Position numbers and translations under genes: made by a program
Source of the DNA: Pneumocystis sp. 'macacae'
Lineage: Eukaryota; Ascomycota; Pneumocystomycetes; Pneumocystales; Pneumocystaceae
Assembly: GCA_018127085.1 (NCBI GenBank)
Contig: CM030734.1
Location: 186,001 to 250,000, forward strand
Direction of reading: 5' to 3'
DNA: 64,000 bases
Notes under the pieces: generated by a model
The model's input: only the letters and a program-made list of their open reading frames with translations
Databases searched by the model: none
Told to the model about the DNA's origin: nothing
Part shown: piece after piece, positions 50,838-62,131 of the stretch
How the letters are laid out: each line of letters opens with the position of its first letter
How positions within the stretch are numbered: position 1 is the stretch's first letter

Positions 50838-51261
50838 ATGGCGATTTTTAGTCGAATATTATTATTAACAAGTCTTTTCATGCTATTTCATGGCGGATAT
50901 TCTGCACATGAAATTGTATCATTAATGAAACCAATTAGTCAGGAAGAAATAAAGATTCCAACAGATGTAAAGTATTTTTTCGTTTAAAGACATATTCCTG
51001 ATTTTACAGATTATTATTGAAGTAATTTTGTCATTGATCATATTCTGTATTGAGAGAGTGCTTTATGCTGGGAAACTACAACCAATAAACTACTCTGAAT
51101 ATGTGGCTATGAAGCACAGATCTGACGATGTGTATGATACTTTTTTTCTTTTTTTTGCTAATCTATCAAGAATACATAGTGTTTTAACATATAGACCTAA
51201 TTTTGTAGATATACGTCAAAAAAGAAGACTTTATCAACAATCAAAAACAAAAGAACAATAA
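50838..51261 (+). CDS. EMC5: ER membrane protein complex subunit 5 (EMC5/MMGT family)
   Basis: ATG at 50838. MAIFSRILLLTSLFMLFHGGYSAHEIVSLM forms the first transmembrane segment with the family S-A-H/Y-E motif. After one intron (about 50969-51009) a second helix (IIEVILSLIIFCIERVLY) and the conserved LQPINYSEY follow, then a cytoplasmic basic tail ending TAA at 51259-51261. EMC5 helps insert tail-anchored and multipass membrane proteins in the ER. About 127 residues, normal for the family. Confidence 0.88.
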
Positions 51262-51556
51262 ACAAGATACTTATTATGCTCGAATATTGCATTTATGTGT
51301 TGTTTATAGCAAAATTTTGCGTAATTTTTCTATTAAAGAGATAAAAAAGAATATTTTTTCCATTTATATTCAAAAAATAACATAAGGAGTAAATACACAA
51401 AAAATAATATATATTTAAAGAATATTCTTTCTATCTATTTATCACCATTTTTTAACATAATCTTTTAACTAAATCAAAACGATCGAACAATTTTTTTTGT
51501 ATCAACCGAGGAAGAAAGTCAAATAAAAAAAAAAAATTAAAAAGAAATAAAATAGC

Positions 51557-52565
51557 ATGGCATCACTGGATCCAGCATCAAGAAAACTCTATTGTTGCGT
51601 AAGTTTATAAAACTTTATAAGAATTCAATATTCTAAGAATTGTTTTAGCTTAATACATTTCTTCAAGATAAATCATATATTCAAGGGTAAGATTTTTCTT
51701 AATTAGAATATTCTATATTTTAAATATGATGATACGCAATTGGTCCGTGTATATGAAATAGCTTCAGGGTTTTTGATTTAATTCATAACTATTTGTATTT
51801 CTGATTTTTTAAACAAAAAATTTTTTTATCTTTTTAACTTTCTACGGACTTTTTTTTAATATTTATGGCATTTTTCTTATTTTTTAAAGATATACACCTT
51901 CGCAGGCAGACGTTTCTGTTTTTAATGAAATAAAGCAACAACCTTTATCTAGCGAGTTTCCACATCTTTTTCGATGGTATACACATATTTTTTCATACAA
52001 ACAGGAACATTCTATACTTCCTGGGGAGCAGGGGAAGCCCATTTGCTCATATATTCCTCTTTCTACATGTCAAACTGAGGAAAAAGAGGAAGATGATGAT
52101 ATTGATCTTTTTGGGAGTGACGATGAAGATGAAGAAGCAGAAAGACTAAAAGCTGAACGAATTAAAATGTATAATGAAAAAAAAGCATCGAAGCCTAAAG
52201 TTATTGCTAAATCAATTGTTACTTTGGATGTTAAACCATGGGATGATGAAACAGATATGGTCGCTTTAGAAAAAGGCGTTCGAGCCATTGAAATGGATGG
52301 TCTTGTGTGGGGTGCTAGTAAGCTTGTTCTTGTGGGTATATTACATATAAGCTGTTTACCTAATATCCTCTTATAAAAATATAGGCTATGGTATTCGTAA
52401 ACTTCAAATTACACTTGTTGTTGAAGACGACAAAGTATCTATTGAAGAACTTCAAGAACAAATTGCAGAGCTAGAAGATTATGTACAGGTTGGAATATGT
52501 AAAGAATTCAAGTATATGCTAAAAAGTTTTAGAGTTCCGATGTTGTTGCAATGCAAAAACTTTAA
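51557..52565 (+). CDS. EFB1: Translation elongation factor 1B alpha (eEF1B alpha/EF-1 beta)
   Basis: ATG at 51557. A short GST-like N-terminal region ([27 protein letters not shown]) precedes the acidic [15 protein letters not shown] stretch. The nucleotide-exchange domain follows: [51 protein letters not shown] and, after the last intron, [10 protein letters not shown] with TAA at 52563-52565. It recycles eEF1A-GDP. The second intron (51687-51889, 203 nt) is more than four times the usual length here and carries a C/D snoRNA. Budding yeast EFB1 also hosts a snoRNA (snR18) in its intron. Confidence 0.96.
51721..51810 (+). ncRNA. snR18: Box C/D snoRNA, U18/snR18 type, inside EFB1 intron
   Basis: Box C ATGATGA at 51726-51732 and box D CTGA at 51801-51804 bracket about 70 bases. 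A guide TTGGTCCGTG at 51740-51749 lies before a D'-like ATGA at 51753-51756. The guide is complementary to the 25S/28S rRNA stretch CACGGACCAA, and the same guide is present in vertebrate U18 and yeast snR18. It would direct 2'-O-methylation in the large-subunit rRNA. Flanks are short A/T-rich arms (TTTTAAAT and ATTTTTTAAA) that can pair. Exact ends are not known. Confidence 0.85.
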
Positions 52566-53006
52566 ATTTTTTATTTTTTTGTAATTTCGTCTTACCAATA
52601 AATTTAATTTAAAATATACATTTCAAATGCTCCATTTTTTATAATAAAAATACACCTTTTTCAAGAAAGATGTTACTGAAACATACTACTGATATTAAGC
52701 TTTAATTGAACAGTATTTATATAATCTCCAAAAATGTTTTTAATTTTTATAAGTAAAAAATTGAAACATTATTTAATAGATATTAAATGAATCATATCGA
52801 AAAAACTATATTAGAATTTTATAGAGGATGCAGCATTTATTTTCTATATTATTTGTACGATCATTTGTCATTGTGTAATAATCTTTTAAAAGAAAAATAT
52901 ATAGAATTCAGTTCACGACATTCATATAATCAGTTTAACATTATACTCTTCTTGGATACTTTCCAAAATGGTAACTCATTTTTTCAAAGAACAAATAATA
53001 CTGATC
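52566..53006. other. AT-rich convergent intergenic region
   Basis: Between the EFB1 and ASK1 3' ends. The last 200 bases have no recognisable coding content. Confidence 0.4.
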
Positions 53007-54109
53007 TTATTCTTCACTCGAAATATTCCACTCAAACAACGTTCTACGATTTTCTGCTGACAAAAGCGAACTATCCGCTATATTCCCAAACGTATCACGG
53101 CGTGCTGTACTCGTATCAGCACCTACTGTTTGCAAAATATCATCAACAACATAGCGTGCAGCTTCACGTGCAGGCGTTTTAAGTAACTTAGAAGGTGGCA
53201 ATGAAAATTGCTTAATTTATATTAGCTATAAAATCATAATACACAAAGATAACTACCAATGTTACTGGAGGAGATAAACCTGCTGGCAACGATGTATCTA
53301 AATCATCATCTTCATCACGAGTGTCAAATGCAAGTTGAGGTGATGATGCATCGGATACGCCCGAACTACGTCGTTGAAGCATTAACGAACGATGTGGAGT
53401 CGCTTGTAAGCGCCATGACGCATCTAAGACACGATGAAGCAATGGATTCTCTTTTTTTACACGTGTTGCAGGTGGAGATGGTTCAATTCGCACTGTACTA
53501 GGTGTAGCAGAGATATCAAGTGCATCAAAAGGCAGTGTTGAATGAAGTGCAGACATATCAAGAGGCGTTGATGTCCATCCAGGGTTTAATACATCGCTAG
53601 GTATAATAGACGCATCTGAGACAATAGACATATCTGTTGGGAGTCCTTGAGCTGTATTTAATACATTTGATACATTAACACCAGCTTCTTCTCCATTTTC
53701 CTCAGAAATATCTTGTTGAGACAACTCCTCATAACCTGATAATGACACATTCGCGCTTGTTTCAAAAAATTGTTTCCAAAACTATTGTACATCAGAATAT
53801 TTACTAGCAATTTAATGGCATTTAAAAACCTTCGAGCCCTCCCATACACGCCTAGAAGACTCAGCATAACGCTCAATTATGGGCAAAATCTTTGTTGTTA
53901 CTATTCTATGACATTTATTAAAATTTGCATCAATTTCATATAATGTCAAAGTAATTTTTTGTTCTAAACGCTCAAGTTCTATTATTATTAGTATAAAGTG
54001 TAAGAAAACAGATAAAACATGTAAAGAATGCTAAAATATAGATGAAATACACAAATTGCTTACCTGCAAGTTCATCCATTTCGTCTTGTAAATCGTGCAG
54101 TAGTGACAT
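53007..54109 (-). CDS. ASK1: DASH complex subunit Ask1
   Basis: ATG at 54109 (MSLLHDLQDEMDELA). The N-terminal domain LEQKITLTLYEIDANFNKCH and RIVTTKILPIIERYAESSRRVW is the conserved Ask1 region. A long Ser/Thr/Pro-rich middle has several Ser-Pro and Thr-Pro sites. The C-terminal motif PPSKLLKTPAREAARYVVDDIL is typical of Ask1. The DASH/Dam1 complex couples kinetochores to microtubule plus ends and is fungus-specific. Three or four introns are inferred; the stop is TAA at 53007-53009. Confidence 0.88.
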
Positions 54110-54589
54110 TGTGTCCCTTATAATAGAATCACGTGAAACATAGGATACAAAAAATAATTATAAAAGCAGAAACAGGAACAACTTTCGCTACAAAACCCCA
54201 TATAAAGGTTGTGTTTCTTCATGGATTGAGTTTTTCAATTATATTTTTGAATACCCGGATGAAAAATAATGAAATGTATAGATATAAAAAAATATATGAA
54301 AAACCAAAAAAAGCTATTTAAGATTTAGAAAAACTAAAAAAAAATAGATAAGTCCATTGAATGAGCTTCTTTGGATACCGAAATTTAAGTTAAATATAAT
54401 CAACACCTTAGATCAAGGAATTTCTGCAGTTCAATAAATAGTTCAGAGCCATAGAACTGATACTAAAAGAGACAAATTACCAGAATTCTTTAGTCGAAAA
54501 AGCGACGAAACAAATAAATAAAAAAAAATAAATAGTTATCAGACTCTGTTTAAATAGTGTAAAGTCGAAGTAAATATGAAAAAGAATAA
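54110..54589. other. AT-rich intergenic region
   Basis: Between tandem minus-strand genes ASK1 and the E2. No feature. Confidence 0.4.
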
Positions 54590-55461
54590 TTAAAGACGCT
54601 TAAGGCCTCGCTTTCGAGTATCAATTTTCTTTCTCTCTAAAATCTTATTCTCTGAAGTATAATTATCCTCACAAACAGGGATATTTTCGCGGCCCTTTGC
54701 AAAACGCTCTGTAACAACAGGATAGGTTGGAGTAGAATTACTTTGATCCAAAGGAGTGAGTGCTGAAACATCTGGAGAAGCACGACTGTTATTAAGCTCT
54801 AATAGAGCAGTCCCAGGCTTAACAGAGTGAATAGATGTAATCAAGCGTGCATGTTTGAAAAATGAATCGTAATTATCAAGTAATAATCGGCCGGCTTCTT
54901 CATTTAATGCTGACTCTGGATTTGGATGAATCAAAAGACACTTAATGGTCTACCATATTAGACAAATCTTCAGAAAACCCATCCTACCAAAAGAATATGT
55001 GATACATGCACAGTAGGCAGCCAATCTTTCTTAAGAATACTAACACAGACATCACCTTTTGATGATATGTTTGGGTGAAAAATTTTTGTAATAAAATGGC
55101 CTAAACTTGTTAACTTTTACTAATTATTTTAGCAATACCCCTTACATTTGGGAGGCACAGCTGGATATTCTGCTCCAAACTGCAACCGTATTTTAAATGC
55201 ACCTCCTTCATACGGTGTACCCTCTATCTCATTTATCAGCTACACTTATTCCCTTATACCTTCATTTTCCCCATACCCGGCCCAAAAACATACGCCTGAA
55301 TATCATTAAATGTTCCATCTCCACTTTCAAGCAGCTGCACCCCCTCAAGCGGTTGTGCCCACAAGGACTGAATTTCCTTAGAAATCCTATGAGCTACTTG
55401 CCAAGAAAATGTCTAAATTCAGGATTATTTTTATTAAAAATATAAATTTATCTTCTACCAT
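54590..55461 (-). CDS. Ubiquitin-conjugating enzyme E2, UBE2S-like
   Basis: Spliced text reads [76 protein letters not shown] with the catalytic Cys and HPN motif, [17 protein letters not shown] and [20 protein letters not shown]. That last block and the Lys-rich C-terminal tail of about 90 residues are features of UBE2S, which builds Lys11 chains for the anaphase-promoting complex. The start is an exon with only ATG (55459-55461), then intron 55413-55458. Three further introns have conserved flanks. The stop is TAA at 54590-54592. S. cerevisiae has no clear UBE2S, so the assignment deserves a tree. Confidence 0.85.
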
Positions 55462-55943
55462 CAAATAGAAAAAAAAACGTAAAAAAAGCCTAAATAGACC
55501 CAGAAAAAAATCAAATATACGATAGAAAAACTAAAAATACTCGAAGACACTATTCCAGCTTTTTATTCCAGTTCTATAGCCTGCAAAATACACCTTATCA
55601 ATCGCTTTTTTTGGCAACTTTTGTGTGTCGTTACAACGCCCGCTTTGCGTTGCTAACGGAAACACGCTATTCAAAAACGTACAAAAGTGTCCTTGAGCGT
55701 GTCGTGTCTGGTCGTTTCTCCTTATGGGATCACGTGACAACTATATGCATGAATAAAAAGTACAAGTGAAAGATGGAACGATAAAGATATTATAGGAAAA
55801 AAGGAAGGAAAAAGAGGGTACGAAGGAGCTAAAAGCTCTAGAAAGGGACAAGAACGGGAGGGGAGAGGTGGTTTGGTAGGAGCACTCTTTTGAGCGGGAT
55901 CAAAAGCCCAAAGCTGTCAAATAGTGAGTTGAAATTCTAGTTA
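55462..55943. promoter_or_regulatory. Divergent promoter region, UBE2S-like / BTB-like gene
   Basis: 482 bases between divergent starts, less AT-rich than usual (55620-55930). A GGAAAAAGAGGG and GGGAGGGGAGAGG G-rich run lies just before the BTB-like gene start. No known motif recognised. Confidence 0.35.
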
Positions 55944-56879
55944 ATGTGCCTTTCGCCGAAATGGATGGAGAATAAAGGAGAAGAGCTTTTTTCTTCAAAA
56001 TATGGGGATACAGTAGCCCATGTTGGTTCTTCCGTAATGTTACGGCTTGATTCAAAAATTATAAGATTATTTTCAGTGGTGTTAACGAGACATTTAAAAC
56101 ATGTTACAGTGTTTAGCAATAATACAGACTATCGGAGGACACATAAAGGGATTGAGTATATTCTTACACTTTCTGAAGAAAAAGAAGTGGAGGAATTTAG
56201 TTCGTTGATGCAAATTTTACATGATCCTACAACGTTTTCATGGAAATTGGAATTTCACTCACTATTAAGAATGGCGGCGAAATATGAAGTTTCAGAACCA
56301 ATTTCTGGGTTCTGCATTACATATTGTATAAAGTTTCATAAAAGTCCATCGGCTGATCCTCTCATGCTTCTTCATGCATCCTTTTTTTGTAAAGACGATG
56401 ATGTCTTTATGGATGCAATTCTTGTTATTCTTAAAAAGCTGGATTTGTACAGAAACAATAAATCGTTTCAAAAACTACCTTGTCATTTGGGTTTCCAGAT
56501 AATGTCTATGTCAGAATCTTTATTTCGTGAATATACTAGTCTTTCTGACTTTTCAAACACCGATAACTGGCCTGATTGTGATATTGACCTCTGCACAGAA
56601 AAATTTAGATATACTTGCAAAAATGTCTTCGACTCATTCGCATTACCAGCTGTTATTTGTTGGGATGGCGAAATGCTTTCGGAATGGTATAAAAAAACAG
56701 ATGAAGAGATTGTCGAGTTAATTGGTCTATGGGAAATGCCATTTGTTACTGATCCCGATCATATGCAACAGTGTTGTCAAAACTGGACTAAAGCTCTTAA
56801 ATCAAATGCAAAATGGTTAAATCGTAAGTTAGAGGGCCAACTTTCCAATATTTCAATTAAATCAGTATCGCAAAAGTAA
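55944..56879 (+). CDS. Intronless BTB/POZ-like protein, function unknown
   Basis: One open frame of 311 residues; the start may be ATG 55944 or 55965 (MENKGEELF). The N-terminus reads GDTVAHVGSSVMLRLDSKIIRLFSVVLTRHL, where a D-T-V-x-x-V opening, a hydrophobic strand and a helix resemble a fungal BTB/POZ fold. It continues with YILTLSEEKEVEEFSSLMQIL and HSLLRMAAKYEVSEP, also as in BTB proteins. The C-terminal half has W-rich text (CWDGEMLSEWYKK, IGLWEMPF) and no other domain I know. The lack of introns contrasts with nearly all neighbours. Confidence 0.6.
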   Translation: MCLSPKWMENKGEELFSSKYGDTVAHVGSSVMLRLDSKIIRLFSVVLTRHLKHVTVFSNNTDYRRTHKGIEYILTLSEEKEVEEFSSLMQILHDPTTFSWKLEFHSLLRMAAKYEVSEPISGFCITYCIKFHKSPSADPLMLLHASFFCKDDDVFMDAILVILKKLDLYRNNKSFQKLPCHLGFQIMSMSESLFREYTSLSDFSNTDNWPDCDIDLCTEKFRYTCKNVFDSFALPAVICWDGEMLSEWYKKTDEEIVELIGLWEMPFVTDPDHMQQCCQNWTKALKSNAKWLNRKLEGQLSNISIKSVSQK

Positions 56880-57575
56880 ACATAAGTGGTTCGTTTAAAA
56901 ATAGAACATTTAGTTATCTCTTGAAGCAATTTACCATTAAACCACAATCTAAAGATACTGTGTTCAATAATTTCATTGTTTGTATAACTTTATGCTTATG
57001 ACTACTCAGAAAAGATACAATGTGCAACTTACGAGATGTTAATTATACTTAAGATACCATTCATACATTTTGAAAAGTAGAGGACATATTTTAGATGGTA
57101 GAAGGCCTATTTTGAATCATACAGGACGTATTTTAGGGGCATTTGTAAGGATTTTTGAACATTCATTATGTATTTTTTCTAAAACATGTTTTAATGCACT
57201 TGTTTTTCGTATATGCATTTTTATACCTTTCTTATTGTAATTGTTTCCATCAAACCTTATATTTTTTTATATTTCTATCGTTCTAAATACATATTTTCTA
57301 TATTTTAGTTTTGCTTATATGTTTATATATTTTTATACATGTTTTACTATTAACTAACTAATATTAAATTATCCATTTCATCGTCAATTAGACGATTAAT
57401 AATTTTGAACACAGAATAGCATTTAGAATAAGCATAAAATAAGTTAAAAAAACTGGAAATAATCAAAAAATTAAAGAAATACTTTTTTCTTTGAAAATTA
57501 ACATTTTTTCTCTCTCTTAAAGGACTTTTTTAGTAATATATTATATTTTAAAATATTTTTAAAAAAACACAAGAA
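56880..57575. other. Intergenic region with weak repeat
   Basis: Between tandem genes. Three imperfect copies of AGGACATATTTTAG-like text occur at about 57081, 57103 and 57123. Otherwise AT-rich and featureless. Confidence 0.4.
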
Positions 57576-59501
57576 ATGCATCTACAAAAATTTTATCGAC
57601 TCCCTTTTAAACTTGAAGGTATTTTGATAGAACGTATAGCAGTTTTGGAAACGTTATTTCCTTTTGGAGTTGGATTTAGTACACTTTTTGGACAAACAAT
57701 GTTAAATGGATCATCCAGAAAGAAAGCATCATTTAGCATATTTACGGGAAGAAATTTACTTAAAAAAGAAAAGAAAAAGATTAGAAGTATGCTATTTATT
57801 TCAGGTGATTCTATCTTTGGTAACATCTTTCTTTGGAGTAATTTATCTATATTAAACAATACTACAAACCGATGGGCGAATTTATCAACCATAACAAATA
57901 CGTTTCTGGAAAAAGCGCCAGAGAAAAGTACATACTTATTGGATGAAGCAAAGGATCCCACTAGATCGTCCAAAAATGCATCTACAAGAATTTTCGGCAC
58001 TCGTCCAATTTATCTTGATATGCAAGCTACTACACCTGTTGATCCACGTGTCCTTGATGCCATGCTACCCTATTATACATACTTGTATGGAAACAGTCAT
58101 TCTCGAACGGTAATTGCTCATTTGAAAATTTTTTCAAAGTTTTTGAAACTAATAGCAATATATTTAGCATAGTTATGGTTGGGAGACAGATAAAGCTGTC
58201 CAAATAGCACGAGAACACGTTGCAAATTTGATATCTGCTGATCCAAAAGAGATCTTTTTTACATCAGGTGCAACTGAATCAAATAACATGATTATTAAGG
58301 GAGTAGCACATTTTTATAGCGGGACTAAAAAGCATATTATTACTGCACAAACTGAGCATAAATGTGTTTTAGATTCATGTAGAATATTACAAAATGAAGG
58401 TTTTGATGTAACATATTTACCAGTGAACCAAAAAGGCTTGATTAGTTTAGAAGAATTGGAACGTACAATTCGTCAAGATACCATTTTAGTAAGCATTATG
58501 ACAGTAAATAATGAAATTGGAGTAATTCAGCCGATTGAAGAAATTGGAAGGATTTGCAGATCAAAAAAAGTATTTTTCCATACGGATGCGGCTCAAGCAG
58601 CAGGAAAAATACCAATTGATGTAAATGCATTTAATGTAGATTTAATGAGTTTATCTGGCCACAAAATATATGGTCCTAAAGGTGTTGGTGCATCATATGT
58701 TCGGCGACGACCTCGAGTACGTGTTGAACCATTAATCAATGGTGGAGGGCAAGAACGGGGATTACGTAGTGGTACAATTGCTTGCCCCTTAGTTATTGGA
58801 ATGGGAGAGGCCTGTAGAATAGCAAAAGAAGAGCTTGAGGTGAGTCAGATGTTGCTTTTTTATTTTATAATTGTTATTCCATCGGGGATGATCCTTTTTT
58901 AGTTATTAAATATTCATATTATCTGACTATGTAATTGTTTTTATTTATTGCATATAATGGAGGTTCTGCAGGGGTTCTGAGATGGAATTCAATATTTTAA
59001 TTTGTTTTTCTTGTTTTTTATTTTTCTAATTAAAAAGTATGATTATGCACATGTAAGTCGGCTTTCAAAGAAATTAGTAGAGCGTTTAACACAGCTTGAA
59101 TACGTTTTTTTTAATGGTGATCAAGAAAATCGTTATCCAGGTTGTATTAATGCTTCTTTTGCTTATGTTGAAGGAGAATCTCTTTTAATGGCATTAAAAG
59201 TATATCTTTTTTAATCATTATTTTTTCCTAAAAACATTAGGATATTGCATTAAGTAGCGGAAGTGCATGTACATCAGCATCTCTTGAACCTTCATATGTG
59301 ATTCGTAGTTTGGGGGTACCAGATGATATATCCCATTCATCTTTACGATTTGGGATTGGTAGATTTACTACAGATAAAGAAATAGATTATATCTGTGACA
59401 CAATAAAAGAGAAGATAAATTTCTTAAGAGAACTAAGTCCACTATGGGAAATGGTTCAGGAAGGAGTCGATCTTTCTACAATTAAGTGGTCTTATCATTG
59501 A
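57576..59501 (+). CDS. NFS1: Cysteine desulfurase Nfs1 (mitochondrial iron-sulfur cluster assembly)
   Basis: ATG at 57576. A long N-terminal extension of about 145 residues rich in basic and hydroxyl residues fits a mitochondrial presequence. The enzyme begins [21 protein letters not shown] and continues with [59 protein letters not shown] text with the PLP Lys ([10 protein letters not shown]) and [17 protein letters not shown] with the catalytic Cys loop. The C-terminus ends in WSYH before TGA at 59499-59501. Nfs1 supplies sulfur for Fe-S clusters and tRNA thiolation. Intron 58840-59037 (198 nt) is unusually long; others are normal. Confidence 0.96.
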
Positions 59502-59740
59502 CATTGTATTAAGAAAATAAGATAACATAAATCTCACTTTAAACAAATGATAAATAATATTTAGTAATTTTTTTTGTATTATTATACATAATCATTTCCC
59601 ATTAGCTTTGTTTCATTTTCAAAAAAACTATTGCAATGTTTCAGAGCTCAAATACTATATAAATGTTTAAAAATTTAAATAATGACATTAATAAAAGTTT
59701 AAATAATTTAACGAAAACTAAAAAATGGAGTATAACTAAA

Positions 59741-61020
59741 TCAGCCTAGATTAAGAGGCACTGTGCTTCCACCTTGTCTTCCACTTTTAAATATTTTTTG
59801 TTCGCCTGAAAATGTACGAGGGATAGGGAACTCATCTTCACTTTTAAACTTCCACCGAGAATCATTAACTAAACCAATTTGTTAGTTAACTCATATTATA
59901 AGTATACTATTTTACTTGAAATATTTGCATTACTTGGCTTGATACCAGGTCCTGTATAAAGTGCTGAATCTGAAAATACATATGGTCTCTGTAACTTTGA
60001 AGTAGACTTCTGAGAAAAAGATGTTGACAATGTTGAGCGAGGATTCGGATTTCTTGTAACATTTGTAGAGATAGATGGCAATGGCGGCGGTGGCGGTGGC
60101 GGCGGTGGTGGTGGTGGTCTCGCATTTAATTTATTTGTAGTAACAGGTAAAGGAGATGGACATGATTGCGCATTCATCAGTACCGATGTAGGCAGTGAAA
60201 CATTGCGTGTTGGTGGAGGTGGAGGCGGTGGAGGTAGAGATGATGTAGAAAAAATATTATTTTTTTTCGTTGGTAAAGATGTTCCTGGAATTGGAGAAGA
60301 ATAATTAGAACGCAAAGGACCAGAAGAGTTTGCTTTCATATGTGATGTTTCAGGTAAATCAGATACAGATCTGAAGGAAATGTTATTTTTTGATATAGAA
60401 GATGTTCCAGATGAATAAGTCTTAGGAAAATGATGTATTTGCGTATCAGAAGATTTTTTCATAGAAGTATGTGCTTTTTGCGAGTTTCCTACATTCTCAG
60501 TAGTAACCGCTTAAATGTGCATCAATTTAAATATAATTTTTTAAAAATACAAATTACCTCCCGTATCTATTCCTCCTTCTCTATGCTTTAATTTCGGTAT
60601 ACCATTTGCAAACAATCCAGACAACTTTTGCACATTAGATGACTGTTTTGAATCCCTAGATGCAGATGAATTTAAACCAAACGTTGTTGATACAACTTTA
60701 TTTGATATTTCAGAAGAACATACATGTTCTAACAAAAATAAGACAAAATAATAATAAAAAGAAAACAAACGTAACATAGGCGCACTTTTATCATTTGTTA
60801 CCGTCTTTCTAAGAGTTTTTCCTGTATTTTTTCAATACATTTTAAAAAAATATAGTATACCTTTTTGAATTTGAACTAAAAGTGCACTAATATCTTGCGC
60901 ATTACTCATTGATTCAGTATTTCTACTCAAAATTAATGCATAAAATAATTGTTCTTTTGTAATTAAATACTTATTTGGAGGTAATGGGGGAGGAACAACT
61001 TTTGCGCTCTTTGTGCTCAT
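59741..61020 (-). CDS. VRP1: Verprolin/WIP actin regulator
   Basis: ATG at 61020. The N-terminus has Pro-rich PPPLPPN. A WH2 actin-binding motif follows (ISALLVQIQKGKTLRKTVTN with DKSAP), split by one intron. A second WH2-like LFANGIPKLKHR appears in the next exon. The central large exon has poly-Pro runs (eight and twelve Pro) that would bind profilin or SH3 domains. The C-terminus after an intron (DSRWKFKSEDEFPIPRTF then SGEQKIFKSGRQGG) matches the WASP-binding end of WIP/verprolin. The stop is TGA at 59741-59743. Vrp1 partners WASP/Las17 at actin patches. It is shorter than yeast Vrp1 (817 residues). Confidence 0.92.
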
Positions 61021-61551
61021 TTTTCTAGAAAAAAAGGATAAAACAATAAACTTATTACTCCCTATATAATATAACTGTTTTCAAATTGTCCTATATTCTA
61101 TTAGTCCAAAAAAAACCAACTTCAACAGTTATTTTTACTCAAAAATTTATCTTTTTCTATGCAATCTTTTTGCTCAATTCTAATCATTTATTGACAAAAA
61201 AGTAAATAAAACAGTGTAAAAACCTATAACTCTATCCATATTGCTTTTATTTAATTCTAATTTTAACATAAACTGTTTATTGTCAAGATAAATGTTGAAG
61301 ATCGGTTATAAACGTAACGCGACGACGGCATTGAAAAAAAAGCAAATACAAGGAAAAAAAGGGATCTTGTAAAGTAAAATATTGAAAAATATAATGAGAT
61401 AGTGGCTGACAGAAAATAGAAGTATTAGTGTTTTTTTTTCTTTTTTTGTATGTGAATTGGCGATAAATACATAAAACAAATATTGATTAATCAACAATTT
61501 GTTATTTTTTGCTGTTTTTTCGAAAAGAATACATCATATTATTTCTACTTC
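61021..61551. promoter_or_regulatory. Divergent promoter region, VRP1 / LSM8
   Basis: 531 bases between divergent starts; AT-rich with poly-T near 61430-61450. No motif recognised. Confidence 0.35.
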
Positions 61552-61970
61552 ATGAGTGCACTTCAAGCATTTGTTGATAGTATGTTTTTTTTATTAAAGT
61601 GCGTTTTGAAATACATTAATAGATATATTTTAGAAAAAGTTATGATTGTCACATCAGATGGCCGGATTTTGACAGGATATTTAACAGGATTTGATCAAAC
61701 GATAAATCTTATTATTTCTGAAGTTGATGAAAAGCTATTTTCTATGGAAGGAACTCAAGTAACCAAAGTAGACGGTGCGTATTTGGTTCGTGGAGATAAT
61801 ATGTAAGTTTTTCAGCAACTCAACATATAAAACTATATATGTTGGAGACACAACATTATCTAATAGGTGTATCTAGTGCAGTAGTAGGCTTGGTAGATTC
61901 AGAGATTTATGATCAAATTGATTGGACTCAAGTAAAAGCAGAAGGAATTAAGCCAACAAGAACATATTAA
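61552..61970 (+). CDS. LSM8: U6 snRNA-associated Sm-like protein LSm8
   Basis: ATG at 61552 (MSALQAFVD), intron at about 61580-61632, then KVMIVTSDGRILTGYLTGFDQTINLIIS (Sm1), EGTQVTKVDGAYLVRGDNI (Sm2) and after a second intron GVSSAVVGLVDSEIYDQIDW. The stop is TAA at 61968-61970. The text is that of LSm8 rather than LSm1 (GFDQTINLI and the short I-D-W tail). LSm2-8 binds the 3' oligo-U of U6 and helps U6 recycling in the spliceosome. About 97 residues, normal length. Confidence 0.93.
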
Positions 61971-62131
61971 TCCATAAATGCAGAGATCGGGAAGAAACTG
62001 TAGTTACACAAAAAGATGGCATATTGTTTGCTGTGTTTTTGTTTAACACTTAATTCTTCTAGGACAATTTACAATCGTTTTTTAACCCCTAATTTATTGT
62101 TTATGATGGATATTATCGTATTACTATATGA

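Noticed and set aside
52787..53182. 131-codon plus-strand open frame
   Set aside because: Its second half is antisense to the conserved ASK1 C-terminal exon; the first half is A/T-rich without domain features.
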